A DNA stretch of 64,000 nt from Aliidiomarina sp. (GTDB lineage: Bacteria > Pseudomonadota > Gammaproteobacteria > Enterobacterales > Alteromonadaceae), in assembly GCF_022565475.1 (NCBI RefSeq), contig NZ_JAIUMR010000001.1, positions 62,001-126,000 on the forward strand, given 5' to 3'. Both the position numbers and the translations under genes were made by a program. The notes beneath the pieces were generated by a model. That model saw nothing but the letters and a program-made list of their open reading frames with translations. It ran no database searches and had not been told where the DNA came from. Position 1 is the first letter of the stretch; each line of letters starts with the position of its first letter. Below, in pieces: positions 30,313 to 39,401 of the stretch.

Positions 30313-30455
30313 GACTGCCCATTCAGGCGCTACAAAGGCATTAAAAACCCAAATTAACAGTCAAAAACTGAGACTGACACCTCATATTAAGGTTAAATCC
30401 ATGTTAATTGCAACGTTGATGGCCCAAATTAGCGAGAAAGTTCAGAATAATTTAC

Positions 30456-30488
30456 AAAAAAAAAGCACCAACTCCGCAGAGTTGGTGC
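30456..30488 (-). terminator. Intrinsic terminator of TonB receptor 2
   Basis: Perfect 10-bp stem GCACCAACTC/GAGTTGGTGC (30465-30474 with 30479-30488), loop CGCA, then T9 on the minus strand. Confidence 0.93.
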
Positions 30489-30526
30489 AAAAAGAAACTA
30501 CAAAATGTACGTTTTCTCGTCGTTAA

Positions 30527-33481
30527 TTAGAAACTATAAGAGAAGTTCACAAATGCACGACGGCCTAATAGTTCATACTGCGATGCAAACAACATGGTGT
30601 TACCCGCGGTGTTTACTGCTGCAGGAGAAGCTTGCGGTGGACGCTTATCAAATGCGTTCGCTAAACCAAGTGTGATGTCCATGTTATCCATCAGTGTTTT
30701 GTTCACTGAGAATGAATGCATCAAATAGGTTGGAGCGTCAGCGATGAAGCGCACGTCTTCGTCACGATAAGTAGTCAGGTTACCACGAGTGTAAAGGTGG
30801 TAGTTTGACACTTTGCTAACGTACTGGATGTTCCAGTTGAAACGCCAGTCGTCACGCGTCAAGGTAGTATTCAACGTACCCGATTGCTTAGGGTTACCTA
30901 AACGGCCGATATACTGAGTCGGTACGCTATCCGCAAACTGTTTGAAGTAACGCTCGATTTGCGTCATGTGGTTCAAACGCATACGAATGTGACCAAACGG
31001 CGTTTCAGTTTGATAAGTCAAGACTACATCAGCACCGCGAATACGCTGCTCTGAAGTATTCAGGTAACCACCACGTACTTCGTCAACACCCCAGTCGAAG
31101 TTGTTTGCTTCAGTACCAGTACGGCGATCGATCTGACGGCAGAATGGTTCGTTTTCAAAACCATTTTCTGAGAAGTAACACTGGTTCAATACGTTTCCGC
31201 CAGCAACATTCGAAATCTGGTTGCGGATGGTCACGTCGTAGTAATCGACAGATGCGGCGAAGGTATTTTCAGGGCTGGTATACACTAAACCAACACCTTC
31301 AGAGGTTGAAGTTTCAGCGTTAAGAACGCCTGCACCACCACCGGTAACTGAAGTCATTGATCCACCAACACCAGCAACATAGCTTTCTGGAACGCCAGCA
31401 GCTTGACAGTTAGCCTGAAGGATTTCGTTAGTTGACTCAACCCAGTTGATACATGGATCAGAGTTCTGACCTAAGAAACCAGTTTGACCTTCAAGATACA
31501 ATTCGAACAACGCTGGAGCACGGAATGAAGTACCACGTGAAGCACGTGCACGGAAACCGTTACCGATGGTCCAGTTCGCGCTCAACTTATAGGTGTCACC
31601 GCTACCGTAGGTATTCACACGCGTATGACGTGCAGATGCAGTCACATCTAACGCTTCAATTAACGGTAAATCACGTAGTAATGGAGCTTGTACTTCAGCA
31701 AAAACTGCTGTAGTTGTTCCGCGACCCGCAGTAATACCTGCAGAGCTTAAGCCCCACGAGTTACCATTGCGCGTGTGGAAGCCTGGAGTATCTTGGATTT
31801 CGTCAGTTTGGTAAGAAACACCGACTGCCGTTGCAAGCGTACCGTGCGGTAAATCAAACAAGTCACCCGTGATATAACCTTCCACTGTGTCTTGCTTATA
31901 AACCGTTTTACCTTTGTCATTGCCGAATAAGAAGTCAGCAACGCCTGGACCCAGATCAGTTCCACTTAGATGGCCATGGGTAAACCAATTGACTTGCGTA
32001 CATTGGCGACCTGAATATTCAGTTACACCAGTACAGTCATTTAAACCAAGTAAATGCTCATGCGCCATGACCATCGAGTCAGCAAAAATGATCTCTTGCT
32101 CGTACTCACCACGGTTCAATGAACGCTGCCACGAGGCTTCCCAGTTCCAGTAACCAATTGAACCTTCAAGTCCGGCAACAAAGCGAGTGTAATCGACAGT
32201 CGTTTCACTGCTATAGTGGTCCGTCAATGCAACTGGCATGACTGCTAAACCAGCTCCATTGTCCTGCCAGCCCGGCAACGTATTAATCGGGATGTAAGAT
32301 GCTAAGTCAGGGTTATTGGTCCAGAATTGACGCACGCTGTCAATTTTGGTGGTCCGCTGACTGTGCATCAACTCGAAAAACGCTGACATGGTGTCAGTGA
32401 CGTCGTAATCCGCTTGCTGGAAGATCGACCAAACAATTGACTCAGGGATCATGGTCTGGTTACGATGCAAGTCACTGGTGTTGTCTAACCAACCATCAGT
32501 TTCTTTCGTGTGACCAGCCCAGTACCAGCCGTCTGGAGCTGATACGACGAACGGATTACCGTAGTCGCCGCCAGAGGCTAAGTGTGGGAAACCGAAGCCA
32601 GTGTTGTCATATTGGAAACGACCCATGTGGTTGTTCCACAAGCCATAACCAGAACCATTACAGTGATACTCACCGGTGCGCGGATCGATCGGATCAGCAC
32701 GCTCGCCTGTGGTTGGATCGAAGAAATAACGCGTTGGGCAACCAAAATGGTCACGGTCGCCGCGTTTCAAGCCCGTATTATGGTTATAGTCGGCAACAAC
32801 ACGGTATGAACCACGGTCAAACGCAGTACCCCAAGTACCGTTAACACGGAAAGTTTCTCCGCCTGAGTCAAACGGCTGGCTAGCAGTAACGTTAATGCTT
32901 TTCTCGTCGCCACGCTTGGTGATGATGTTGATTACACCCGCTACGGCGTCAGATCCATAAAGCGAAGATGCGCCATCTTTCAAAATCTCAACACGCTCAA
33001 CCGCAGAAACTGGCAGTGCGTTCATATCGAAAGATGCGACCTGACCACGCGTACCTGCAGGTCCAGCACGACGACCGTTCAACAACACGAGGGTACGGTT
33101 TGCGCCAAGACCACGCATCGAAATGGATTCCGCACCAGCACCACCGGCGGTGACAAAACCAACCGAGTAAGCTGAAATCAGCTGGTCAGAACCCGATGCA
33201 ATCGTTGACGTCCGTAATAATTCACCAAGGGTGTTTAAGCCCTGTTCGGTGGCAATTTCGGTGCTAATGATATCAATCGGAGTAGCATTATCTAAGCCGT
33301 CAGTACGAATCCGTGAACCAACAACTTGAATTCGTTCTGGACGATCGCTTGAGCGAGCTTCGCGCTCTTCTTCATCGTCATTTTCTTGTGCGCTGACAGT
33401 ACCTGCTAGTGCCAATGTTGAAGCGGCACCAAATGCAAGTGCAATGCGCACAGATTTAGTTAATCGTGAGTTTGTAAACAT
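30527..33481 (-). CDS. TonB-dependent outer-membrane receptor, paralogue 2
   Basis: 984 residues with the same layout as its neighbours: signal peptide (IALAFGAASTLALAGTVSA), acidic stretch (ENDDEEEREARSSDRPER), TonB box-like ERIQVVGSRI, plug, and barrel ending FVNFSYSF. The plug is nearly identical in protein sequence to paralogue 3. Conserved cysteines occur in surface-loop regions (GCPTRYFFDPTTGERADPID, YHCNGSG; LNDCTGV, RQCTQVNWF). The Shine-Dalgarno is CAGGGAG, again matching the other two. It has its own terminator, so it is probably a separate transcription unit. Substrate cannot be predicted; length near 980 is in the range of receptors for peptides or glycans. Confidence 0.93.
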   Translation of the reverse strand: MFTNSRLTKSVRIALAFGAASTLALAGTVSAQENDDEEEREARSSDRPERIQVVGSRIRTDGLDNATPIDIISTEIATEQGLNTLGELLRTSTIASGSDQLISAYSVGFVTAGGAGAESISMRGLGANRTLVLLNGRRAGPAGTRGQVASFDMNALPVSAVERVEILKDGASSLYGSDAVAGVINIITKRGDEKSINVTASQPFDSGGETFRVNGTWGTAFDRGSYRVVADYNHNTGLKRGDRDHFGCPTRYFFDPTTGERADPIDPRTGEYHCNGSGYGLWNNHMGRFQYDNTGFGFPHLASGGDYGNPFVVSAPDGWYWAGHTKETDGWLDNTSDLHRNQTMIPESIVWSIFQQADYDVTDTMSAFFELMHSQRTTKIDSVRQFWTNNPDLASYIPINTLPGWQDNGAGLAVMPVALTDHYSSETTVDYTRFVAGLEGSIGYWNWEASWQRSLNRGEYEQEIIFADSMVMAHEHLLGLNDCTGVTEYSGRQCTQVNWFTHGHLSGTDLGPGVADFLFGNDKGKTVYKQDTVEGYITGDLFDLPHGTLATAVGVSYQTDEIQDTPGFHTRNGNSWGLSSAGITAGRGTTTAVFAEVQAPLLRDLPLIEALDVTASARHTRVNTYGSGDTYKLSANWTIGNGFRARASRGTSFRAPALFELYLEGQTGFLGQNSDPCINWVESTNEILQANCQAAGVPESYVAGVGGSMTSVTGGGAGVLNAETSTSEGVGLVYTSPENTFAASVDYYDVTIRNQISNVAGGNVLNQCYFSENGFENEPFCRQIDRRTGTEANNFDWGVDEVRGGYLNTSEQRIRGADVVLTYQTETPFGHIRMRLNHMTQIERYFKQFADSVPTQYIGRLGNPKQSGTLNTTLTRDDWRFNWNIQYVSKVSNYHLYTRGNLTTYRDEDVRFIADAPTYLMHSFSVNKTLMDNMDITLGLANAFDKRPPQASPAAVNTAGNTMLFASQYELLGRRAFVNFSYSF

Positions 33482-33820
33482 CCCATTACTCCCTGGAGAT
33501 TTCTCTACTGTAAACAGCAGTAAATCTGCGTGTGTGTATGTTATTTTTTTGCGGCAAAACTTTACTCGCAGTCAATAACCAACCACTTACAAAGTTCGCC
33601 TGACGCCCGATACTAGGGGTAATGGATGTAGAGCAACACCGACTTAAACGCTAATTTTGCACGTTTCATCGCAATCTTTACAAAAAAGGTGGAAAAACAC
33701 ACAATTAATATACCTCTGGTTTTATAAGTCTCTATCTTACATACACTTACATACGCTGAGGAATGTTAAAATTAAAATTTACTAATATTAAACAGGCATA
33801 AGATGTCGATGAGCATAAAA
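33482..33820. other. Intergenic region upstream of TonB receptor 2
   Basis: No gene on either strand. It is A/T-rich and holds the receptor 2 leader, including a small inverted repeat TACTG/CAGTA at 33506-33522 just before the Shine-Dalgarno. TTGACT occurs on the minus strand near 33575 but no matching -10 at normal spacing is seen. Confidence 0.6.
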
Positions 33821-33850
33821 AAACACCAGCTTTGTAGCTGGTGTTTTATT
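33821..33850 (-). terminator. Intrinsic terminator of TonB receptor 3
   Basis: 11-bp stem AAACACCAGCT/AGCTGGTGTTT (33821-33831 with 33836-33846), loop TTGT, T-rich on both flanks; T-run on the minus strand formed by 33817-33823. Confidence 0.9.
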
Positions 33851-33880
33851 CATTCTAACGTCGAAAAATTTCGACTAAAT

Positions 33881-36835
33881 TTAGAACTTGTACGACGCGT
33901 TCAAGAACGCACGGCGACCTAACAGTTCATACTGAGAAGCAAACAACATAGTGTTACCAGCAGTATTAACTGCAGCTGGTGACGCTTGTGGTGGACGCTT
34001 ATCAAATACGTTTGATAGACCTAAAGTCACATCAAAACCACTGTCATACTGCTTGTTCACTGAGAACGAGTGCATGAAGTAAGTTGGTGCATCAGCAATG
34101 AAGCGAACGTCTTCACCACGATACGCCGTCAGGTTACCACGAGTGTATAAGTGGTAGTTAGACACGCTGCTCACGTAGCGAATGTTCCAGTTGTAACTAA
34201 TACCGTCACGCATCAATGTGGTGTTTAACGTACCCGTTTGTTTCGGGTTACCGATGCGGCCAACGAATTGAGTTGGTGTGCTGTCATCGAACTGCTTGAA
34301 GTAACGCTCGATTTGCGAGGTGTGGTTCAAGCGAACGCGCAACATACCCCAAGGGGTTTCGTCTTGATACGTCAACACGAAGTCAGCACCACGTACGCGC
34401 TGCTCAGACGTATTCAAGTAACCACCACGAACTTCTTCCACACCCCAGTCGAAGTTATTACCTTCGTTACCAGTACGACGCGTGATCTGACGACAGAACG
34501 GTTCGTTTGCAAAGCCAGCTTCTGAGAAGTAACAACGACTCATGACTGAACTGCCCGCAACGTTTGAAATTTGACCACGAATCGTTACATCGTAGTAGTC
34601 AACCGACGCTGCAAAGCGGTTTTGTGGGCTGGTATACACTAAACCAATACCTTCAGAGGTTGAAGTTTCAGCGTCAAGCTGACCTGCACCACCACCGGTC
34701 ACTAACGTCATTGATCCACCAACGGCTGCAATGTAGCTTTCTGGTACGCCAGCAGCGCGACAGTTTGCTTGCAAGATTTCGTTGGTTGATTCAATCCAGT
34801 TCACACACGGGTCAGTATTCTGACCGGCGAAACCAGTTTGGTTCTCGAGGAACAATTCAAACAGTGCAGGTGCACGGAATGACGTACCGCGTGATGCACG
34901 CATGCGGAAGCCGTGACCAATCGTCCAGTTTGCGCTGATCTTATAGGTATCACCGCTACCGTAGGTGTTGACTTCGTTATAACGCGCTGACGCAGTGAGG
35001 TCTAACGCTTCGATTAATGGTAAATCACGAATCAGTGGTGCTTGAATCTCAGCATAAATTGCTTTGGTCGTTGAACGACCTGCTGTGATACCTGCACCCG
35101 TCAAGCCCCACGAGTTGCCCATACGCGTATGGTAGCCCGGAGTATCTTGCAGGTTATCCGTTTGATAGGAAACACCCACTGCTGTTGCTAATACACCTGC
35201 AGGTAAGTCGAATAAGTCACCCGTGATATACGCATCAATAGTATCTTGCTTATAGATGGTGTTACCTACTTCTTCACCGAATAAGAAGTCTTTCACACCG
35301 GGGCCGTAATCAGTACCTGATAAGTGACCGTCAGTAAACCAGTTGACCTGTGTACACTGCTTCAATGAAACTGCAGTAATACCGGTACAATCATTCAAGC
35401 CAAGTAAATGCTCATGCGCCATGATCATTGAGTCTTGGAAAATGATTTGGTTACGGTATTCACCACGGTTCAATGAACGCTGCCAAGAGATGTCCCAGTT
35501 CCAATAGCCTAACGAACCTTCCAAACCGGCAACAAAGCGGCTGTAGTCAACCGTGGTTTTGCTGCTGAAGTGGTCAGTTAAACCAACTGGCATAACGCCA
35601 AGCGCAGGGTTTGAAGCTTCCCAGCCTGGTAAGGTGTTCACCGGAATGTATGACGCAAGACCTGGGTTACTAGTCCAGAACTGACGTACTGAGTCAATGT
35701 AGGTTTCACGTGAGCTGTGCATCATCTCACCGTACATTGACACGGTATCCGTTAAATCATAGTCCGCTTGTTGATAAACCGACCAGACCCGCGTCTCTGG
35801 AATCATCGTCCGATTTTTGTGCAAAGCGCTTGTATTGTCAAACCAACCATCAGTTTCTTTAGTATGACCCGCCCAGTACCAGCCTGCTGGTGCTTGAGTG
35901 AGTAATGGGTTGCCATACGGCGAGCCCGATGCTGCGCCAGGGAAACCAAAGCCATCACGGTCAAACTGGAAACGACCACCGTTGTTAACCCATAAGCCAA
36001 AACCTGAGTCGTTACAGTGATAGTCACCGGTGCGCGGATCGATAGGGTCAGCACGCTCACCTGATGTAGGGTCAAAGAAGTAACGGGTTGGGCAACCGAA
36101 GTGGTCACGATCGCCACGCTTCAAGCCAGTGTTATGGTTGAAGTCTGCCACGACGCGGTAAGAACCACGGTCAAATGCAGTACCCCAAGTACCATTGATA
36201 CGGAAGGTTTCCCCGCCTGAATCAAATGGCTGGCTACCACTGACGTTGATGCTCTTCTCATCGCCACGTTTAGTGATGATGTTGATTACACCCGCAACTG
36301 CGTCAGAACCGTACAGTGACGACGCACCATCTTTGAGGATTTCTACACGTTCAACAACCGTTACAGGTAATGAGTTCATGTCGAACGCGGCGACCTGACC
36401 ACGGGTACCCGCAGGACCGGCACGACGCCCGTTTAACAATACGAGTGTACGGTTTGCACCAAGACCACGCATTGAGATAGATTCAGCACCAGCACCACCA
36501 GCGGTTACAAAGCCTACCGAGTATGCTGAGATTAACTGGTCAGAACCTGATGCGATGGTTGAAGTACGGAGTAATTCACCTAGCGTGTTCAAGCCTTGCT
36601 CGGTGGCGATTTCCGCGCTAATGATGTCAATTGGTGTCGCGTTATCGATGCCGTCAGTACGAATACGTGAACCAACTACCTGAATTCGTTCAGGACGCTC
36701 GCTCTCACGAGCTTCACGTTCCTCTTCATTTTCTTCTTCTTGTGCCCCAGCAACGCCAGCTAATGCCATCGTTGAGGCAGCGCCGAACGCGAGTGCTAAG
36801 CGCACAGCTTTGCTTAGTTTTGAGTTTGTGTACAT
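33881..36835 (-). CDS. TonB-dependent outer-membrane receptor, paralogue 3
   Basis: 984 residues from ATG 36835, which has CAGGGAG upstream; a longer frame to 36856 would start inside that Shine-Dalgarno region. Signal peptide LALAFGAASTMALAGVAGA, acidic run EEENEEEREARESERPER, TonB box-like ERIQVVGSRI, plug with SISMRGLGANRTLVLLNG and EILKDGASSLYGSDAVAGV, then a barrel ending FLNASYKF. It is the closest relative of paralogue 2 along its whole length, including cysteine positions, while the DNA differs at many third codon positions. So the copies are old and held similar by selection. It lies next to the RND gene on the same strand but behind hairpins. Confidence 0.93.
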   Translation of the reverse strand: MYTNSKLSKAVRLALAFGAASTMALAGVAGAQEEENEEEREARESERPERIQVVGSRIRTDGIDNATPIDIISAEIATEQGLNTLGELLRTSTIASGSDQLISAYSVGFVTAGGAGAESISMRGLGANRTLVLLNGRRAGPAGTRGQVAAFDMNSLPVTVVERVEILKDGASSLYGSDAVAGVINIITKRGDEKSINVSGSQPFDSGGETFRINGTWGTAFDRGSYRVVADFNHNTGLKRGDRDHFGCPTRYFFDPTSGERADPIDPRTGDYHCNDSGFGLWVNNGGRFQFDRDGFGFPGAASGSPYGNPLLTQAPAGWYWAGHTKETDGWFDNTSALHKNRTMIPETRVWSVYQQADYDLTDTVSMYGEMMHSSRETYIDSVRQFWTSNPGLASYIPVNTLPGWEASNPALGVMPVGLTDHFSSKTTVDYSRFVAGLEGSLGYWNWDISWQRSLNRGEYRNQIIFQDSMIMAHEHLLGLNDCTGITAVSLKQCTQVNWFTDGHLSGTDYGPGVKDFLFGEEVGNTIYKQDTIDAYITGDLFDLPAGVLATAVGVSYQTDNLQDTPGYHTRMGNSWGLTGAGITAGRSTTKAIYAEIQAPLIRDLPLIEALDLTASARYNEVNTYGSGDTYKISANWTIGHGFRMRASRGTSFRAPALFELFLENQTGFAGQNTDPCVNWIESTNEILQANCRAAGVPESYIAAVGGSMTLVTGGGAGQLDAETSTSEGIGLVYTSPQNRFAASVDYYDVTIRGQISNVAGSSVMSRCYFSEAGFANEPFCRQITRRTGNEGNNFDWGVEEVRGGYLNTSEQRVRGADFVLTYQDETPWGMLRVRLNHTSQIERYFKQFDDSTPTQFVGRIGNPKQTGTLNTTLMRDGISYNWNIRYVSSVSNYHLYTRGNLTAYRGEDVRFIADAPTYFMHSFSVNKQYDSGFDVTLGLSNVFDKRPPQASPAAVNTAGNTMLFASQYELLGRRAFLNASYKF

Positions 36836-36919
36836 TTTGAGCTCTCCCTGGATCACTACATAGTGATTTTGGATTTATTATTATCAAGCACAGACTACTT
36901 CTTATTTTTCTGCACTAGT

Positions 36920-36942
36920 ACGGGGCGGATAATCCGCCCCGT
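36920..36942. other. GC-rich hairpin between the RND gene and TonB receptor 3
   Basis: Perfect 10-bp inverted repeat ACGGGGCGGA/TCCGCCCCGT with a TAA loop. No T-run follows on either side. It may stop transcripts from the RND gene in a Rho-assisted way or structure the receptor leader. A second, weaker repeat GAATGTTAA/TTAACATTC lies at 36982-37014, right after the RND stop codon. Confidence 0.45.
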
Positions 36943-37019
36943 GAGCTCAAGAATAAATGTAAATGAAATGAAAAATCAACCGAATGTTAAAAAAACTTTA
37001 TGCACTTAACATTCAGTGT

Positions 37020-39386
37020 TTATAAACCAACTGCCTTTTTCTTCGGTTTTACGCCGAAAAGTCGCGCCAATGCTGGGATGAGGATCAAAGCACCTAACAT
37101 GTTCCAGATGAACATGAAGGTTAACAATAAACCCATATCTGCTTGGAATTTAATCGGCGACCAAATCCAAGTGGCGACACCTATAGCAAGTGTTAAACCG
37201 GTAAACCCAACCGCTTTACCTGTTTTTGACAATGCGTAGAGGTAACTTTCTGTCAAATCCATGCCTTGCTTCAGGGCTTCCTGCATTTTGCTGTAGATAT
37301 AAATACCGTAATCGACACCGATACCCACACCCAACGCAATCACTGGCAGTGTCGCAACTTTAATACCAATACCGAGCATCGACATTAAGGCTTGGCTCAT
37401 AATCGTGGTAAACATCAGTGGCAGAACAATACACAATACGGTTCGAATACTTCGGAATGTGATCAAACACAGTACAATCACTACACCATAGACCCACAAC
37501 AACATACGGAACTGCGCATCTTCGATGACCTTATTGGTTGCCGCTTCAATACCGGCATTACCGGCCGCAAGCAGGAAGTCGAGATCATCCGACGGGAACG
37601 CGGCGGAAAACGCTCGCACTTCGTCAACCACACGATTTAATGTGTCGGCTTTATGATCGTTCAGATAAATAATCACCGGCGCCATACTGCAGTCGCCATT
37701 GATGAGACCCGAAGGTGCTTGTGAAATCGACGCATTCATGACGAAGTTATCACGGTTAATGCTCGACCATTTCAAGTTACCCTCGTTAATTCCAGCCATA
37801 CCTAGTTTTGACACGTACGCAATCGAACGAACGGCTTGGACGCCTGGAACGTTTTCCATGTGCCATTGGAAACGGTCCATGAGTGCCATGTTCTCATAAT
37901 GAATACAGGCGCCTGGAGCGGTCTCTGCCATGACCACGAAAATATCGGTACTAGCACTGTAGTTGGCCACTTGGAAGGCGTTATCGAGGTTGTAGCGCGA
38001 ATCAGCGCGTAATTCTGGTGCACCTGTGTCTAAATCGCCGATTTGTAGATCTTGTGCCTTATAAATGCCCCAAGTTGCCATCAAACCTGCGATAAGCACC
38101 GCACCAATTGCCCATTTTGGCTGCGTAAAACGATCGAATAGCTGGAAAATAGGATGATCTTGTTTCTGCACCTTTTCCAAATACCGAACACCGCGTGGGC
38201 TCACACCAATGTACGAGGTTAAAATGGGCAACAAACCTAGGTTCGTCAACACAATAACCGCTACGCCGATACTCGCCGCAATCGCAAGTTCTTTAATCAC
38301 CGCAACATCAATAACCATCAAGGTAGTAAAGCCGACGGCATCAGAGATAAGCGCCGTCAAGCCAGCAACATACAAACCTCGGAAGGCAATGCGCGAGGCG
38401 CCAAGATTGTCATACCCTTCTACGCGATTCGCGATCACGGCATTGATAATTTGCACGCCATGGCTGACCCCAATCGCAAAGACTAAGAACGGGACCAACA
38501 TCGAATAAGGGTTAATGCCACTACCAATCAGTTTAATAATACCGAGCTGCCAGATTACGGCGATACCCGAGCAGAGTAATACCACGACAGAGCTGCGCAC
38601 ACAGCGACTGTAGGCAAACAACATTGCAAACGTAATCAGCATAGCGAGGAAGAAAAAGCCCCCCACTAACAACGCCCCATCGATCAAATCACCAATGACC
38701 TTGGCAAAACCGACAATTTGAATTTTTATCGTGTCGGTCTCATAGCGCGCTCGAATCTGTGCTTCCAACTGCTGTGAAAACTGGTGATAGTCGAGGCTTT
38801 CACCGGTTTCCGGATCGATTTCATTCAGCGGTACATAGATCAAAGCCGAGCGGAAGTTATTCGCAACTAAATCGCCCACGGTGCCCGAACGTAAAATGTT
38901 CTGCTGAAGTTGTTCAAGGGATTCTTCCGTGCCGTCATAATTTTGTGGAATCACCGGCCCGCCAACGAAACCTTCTTCGGTTACTTCCGACCAACGCACG
39001 TTTGGTGTCCAAATCGAGCGCATGCCAGAACGGTTAACACCATTTAAAAAGGATATTTCATCGGTGATTTCACGCAGTAAGTCCTGATACTCTGGGGTAA
39101 AGATATCGCCTTCTGTGGTCTCCACAGAAATGCGCACCGCATTACCCATTGCTGCCAAGTCGTCACTGTACTTAAAGAAGTTCTGGATGAACTCATGATT
39201 ACCCGGAATCATTTTCTGCAGGCTTGCGTCTGGGCGCACTTGTGCTGCGTGATAGAATAAAAACGCTGTAATCACTGCAAAAAACAGTAACCAAGGTAGG
39301 CGGAAATTAAATAAAATCTTTTCAAAACGCCCTGAGTGACCATGAATCTCGACAAGGTCAAATTTTTTGTTGTTTGATTCGTTCAT
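37020..39386 (-). CDS. RND/MMPL-family inner-membrane transporter
   Basis: 788 residues, single-chain RND permease of the MMPL/COG1033 type with about 12 membrane helices in two halves. Helix 1 is near residue 30 (LPWLLFFAVITAFLFYHAAQ). A periplasmic domain follows (about 50-220, SLQKMIPGNHEFI), then helices 2-6 (GFFFLAMLITFAMLFAYSR onwards), a second periplasmic domain (about 440-620, GDLDTGAPELRADSRYNLD) and helices 8-12 with VIALGVGIGVDYGIYIYSK, a conserved proton-relay region. Relatives move lipids, hopanoids or other hydrophobic compounds rather than drugs. It follows the YCF48 gene by 15 bases; the DUF1329 gene is divergent from that pair. The outer-membrane partner often found with this set (DUF1302) is absent here. 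Confidence 0.88.
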   Translation of the reverse strand: MNESNNKKFDLVEIHGHSGRFEKILFNFRLPWLLFFAVITAFLFYHAAQVRPDASLQKMIPGNHEFIQNFFKYSDDLAAMGNAVRISVETTEGDIFTPEYQDLLREITDEISFLNGVNRSGMRSIWTPNVRWSEVTEEGFVGGPVIPQNYDGTEESLEQLQQNILRSGTVGDLVANNFRSALIYVPLNEIDPETGESLDYHQFSQQLEAQIRARYETDTIKIQIVGFAKVIGDLIDGALLVGGFFFLAMLITFAMLFAYSRCVRSSVVVLLCSGIAVIWQLGIIKLIGSGINPYSMLVPFLVFAIGVSHGVQIINAVIANRVEGYDNLGASRIAFRGLYVAGLTALISDAVGFTTLMVIDVAVIKELAIAASIGVAVIVLTNLGLLPILTSYIGVSPRGVRYLEKVQKQDHPIFQLFDRFTQPKWAIGAVLIAGLMATWGIYKAQDLQIGDLDTGAPELRADSRYNLDNAFQVANYSASTDIFVVMAETAPGACIHYENMALMDRFQWHMENVPGVQAVRSIAYVSKLGMAGINEGNLKWSSINRDNFVMNASISQAPSGLINGDCSMAPVIIYLNDHKADTLNRVVDEVRAFSAAFPSDDLDFLLAAGNAGIEAATNKVIEDAQFRMLLWVYGVVIVLCLITFRSIRTVLCIVLPLMFTTIMSQALMSMLGIGIKVATLPVIALGVGIGVDYGIYIYSKMQEALKQGMDLTESYLYALSKTGKAVGFTGLTLAIGVATWIWSPIKFQADMGLLLTFMFIWNMLGALILIPALARLFGVKPKKKAVGL

Positions 39387-39401
39387 TCGAATGCTATCCC
39401 C

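Noticed and set aside
27270-36835. FecIR-type regulated siderophore receptors
   Set aside because: No STN domain in the receptors and no adjacent FecI/FecR genes; the only sigma factor in the window belongs to ChrR.
30527-36835. Receptor plug regions as a DNA repeat or recent duplication
   Set aside because: Protein identity is high but synonymous sites differ throughout the compared stretches, so it is not a recent DNA repeat.
37020-39386. Multidrug efflux pump of the AcrB type
   Set aside because: At 788 residues and with MMPL-like motifs it is too short for AcrB, and no membrane-fusion protein or TolC-like gene is adjacent.
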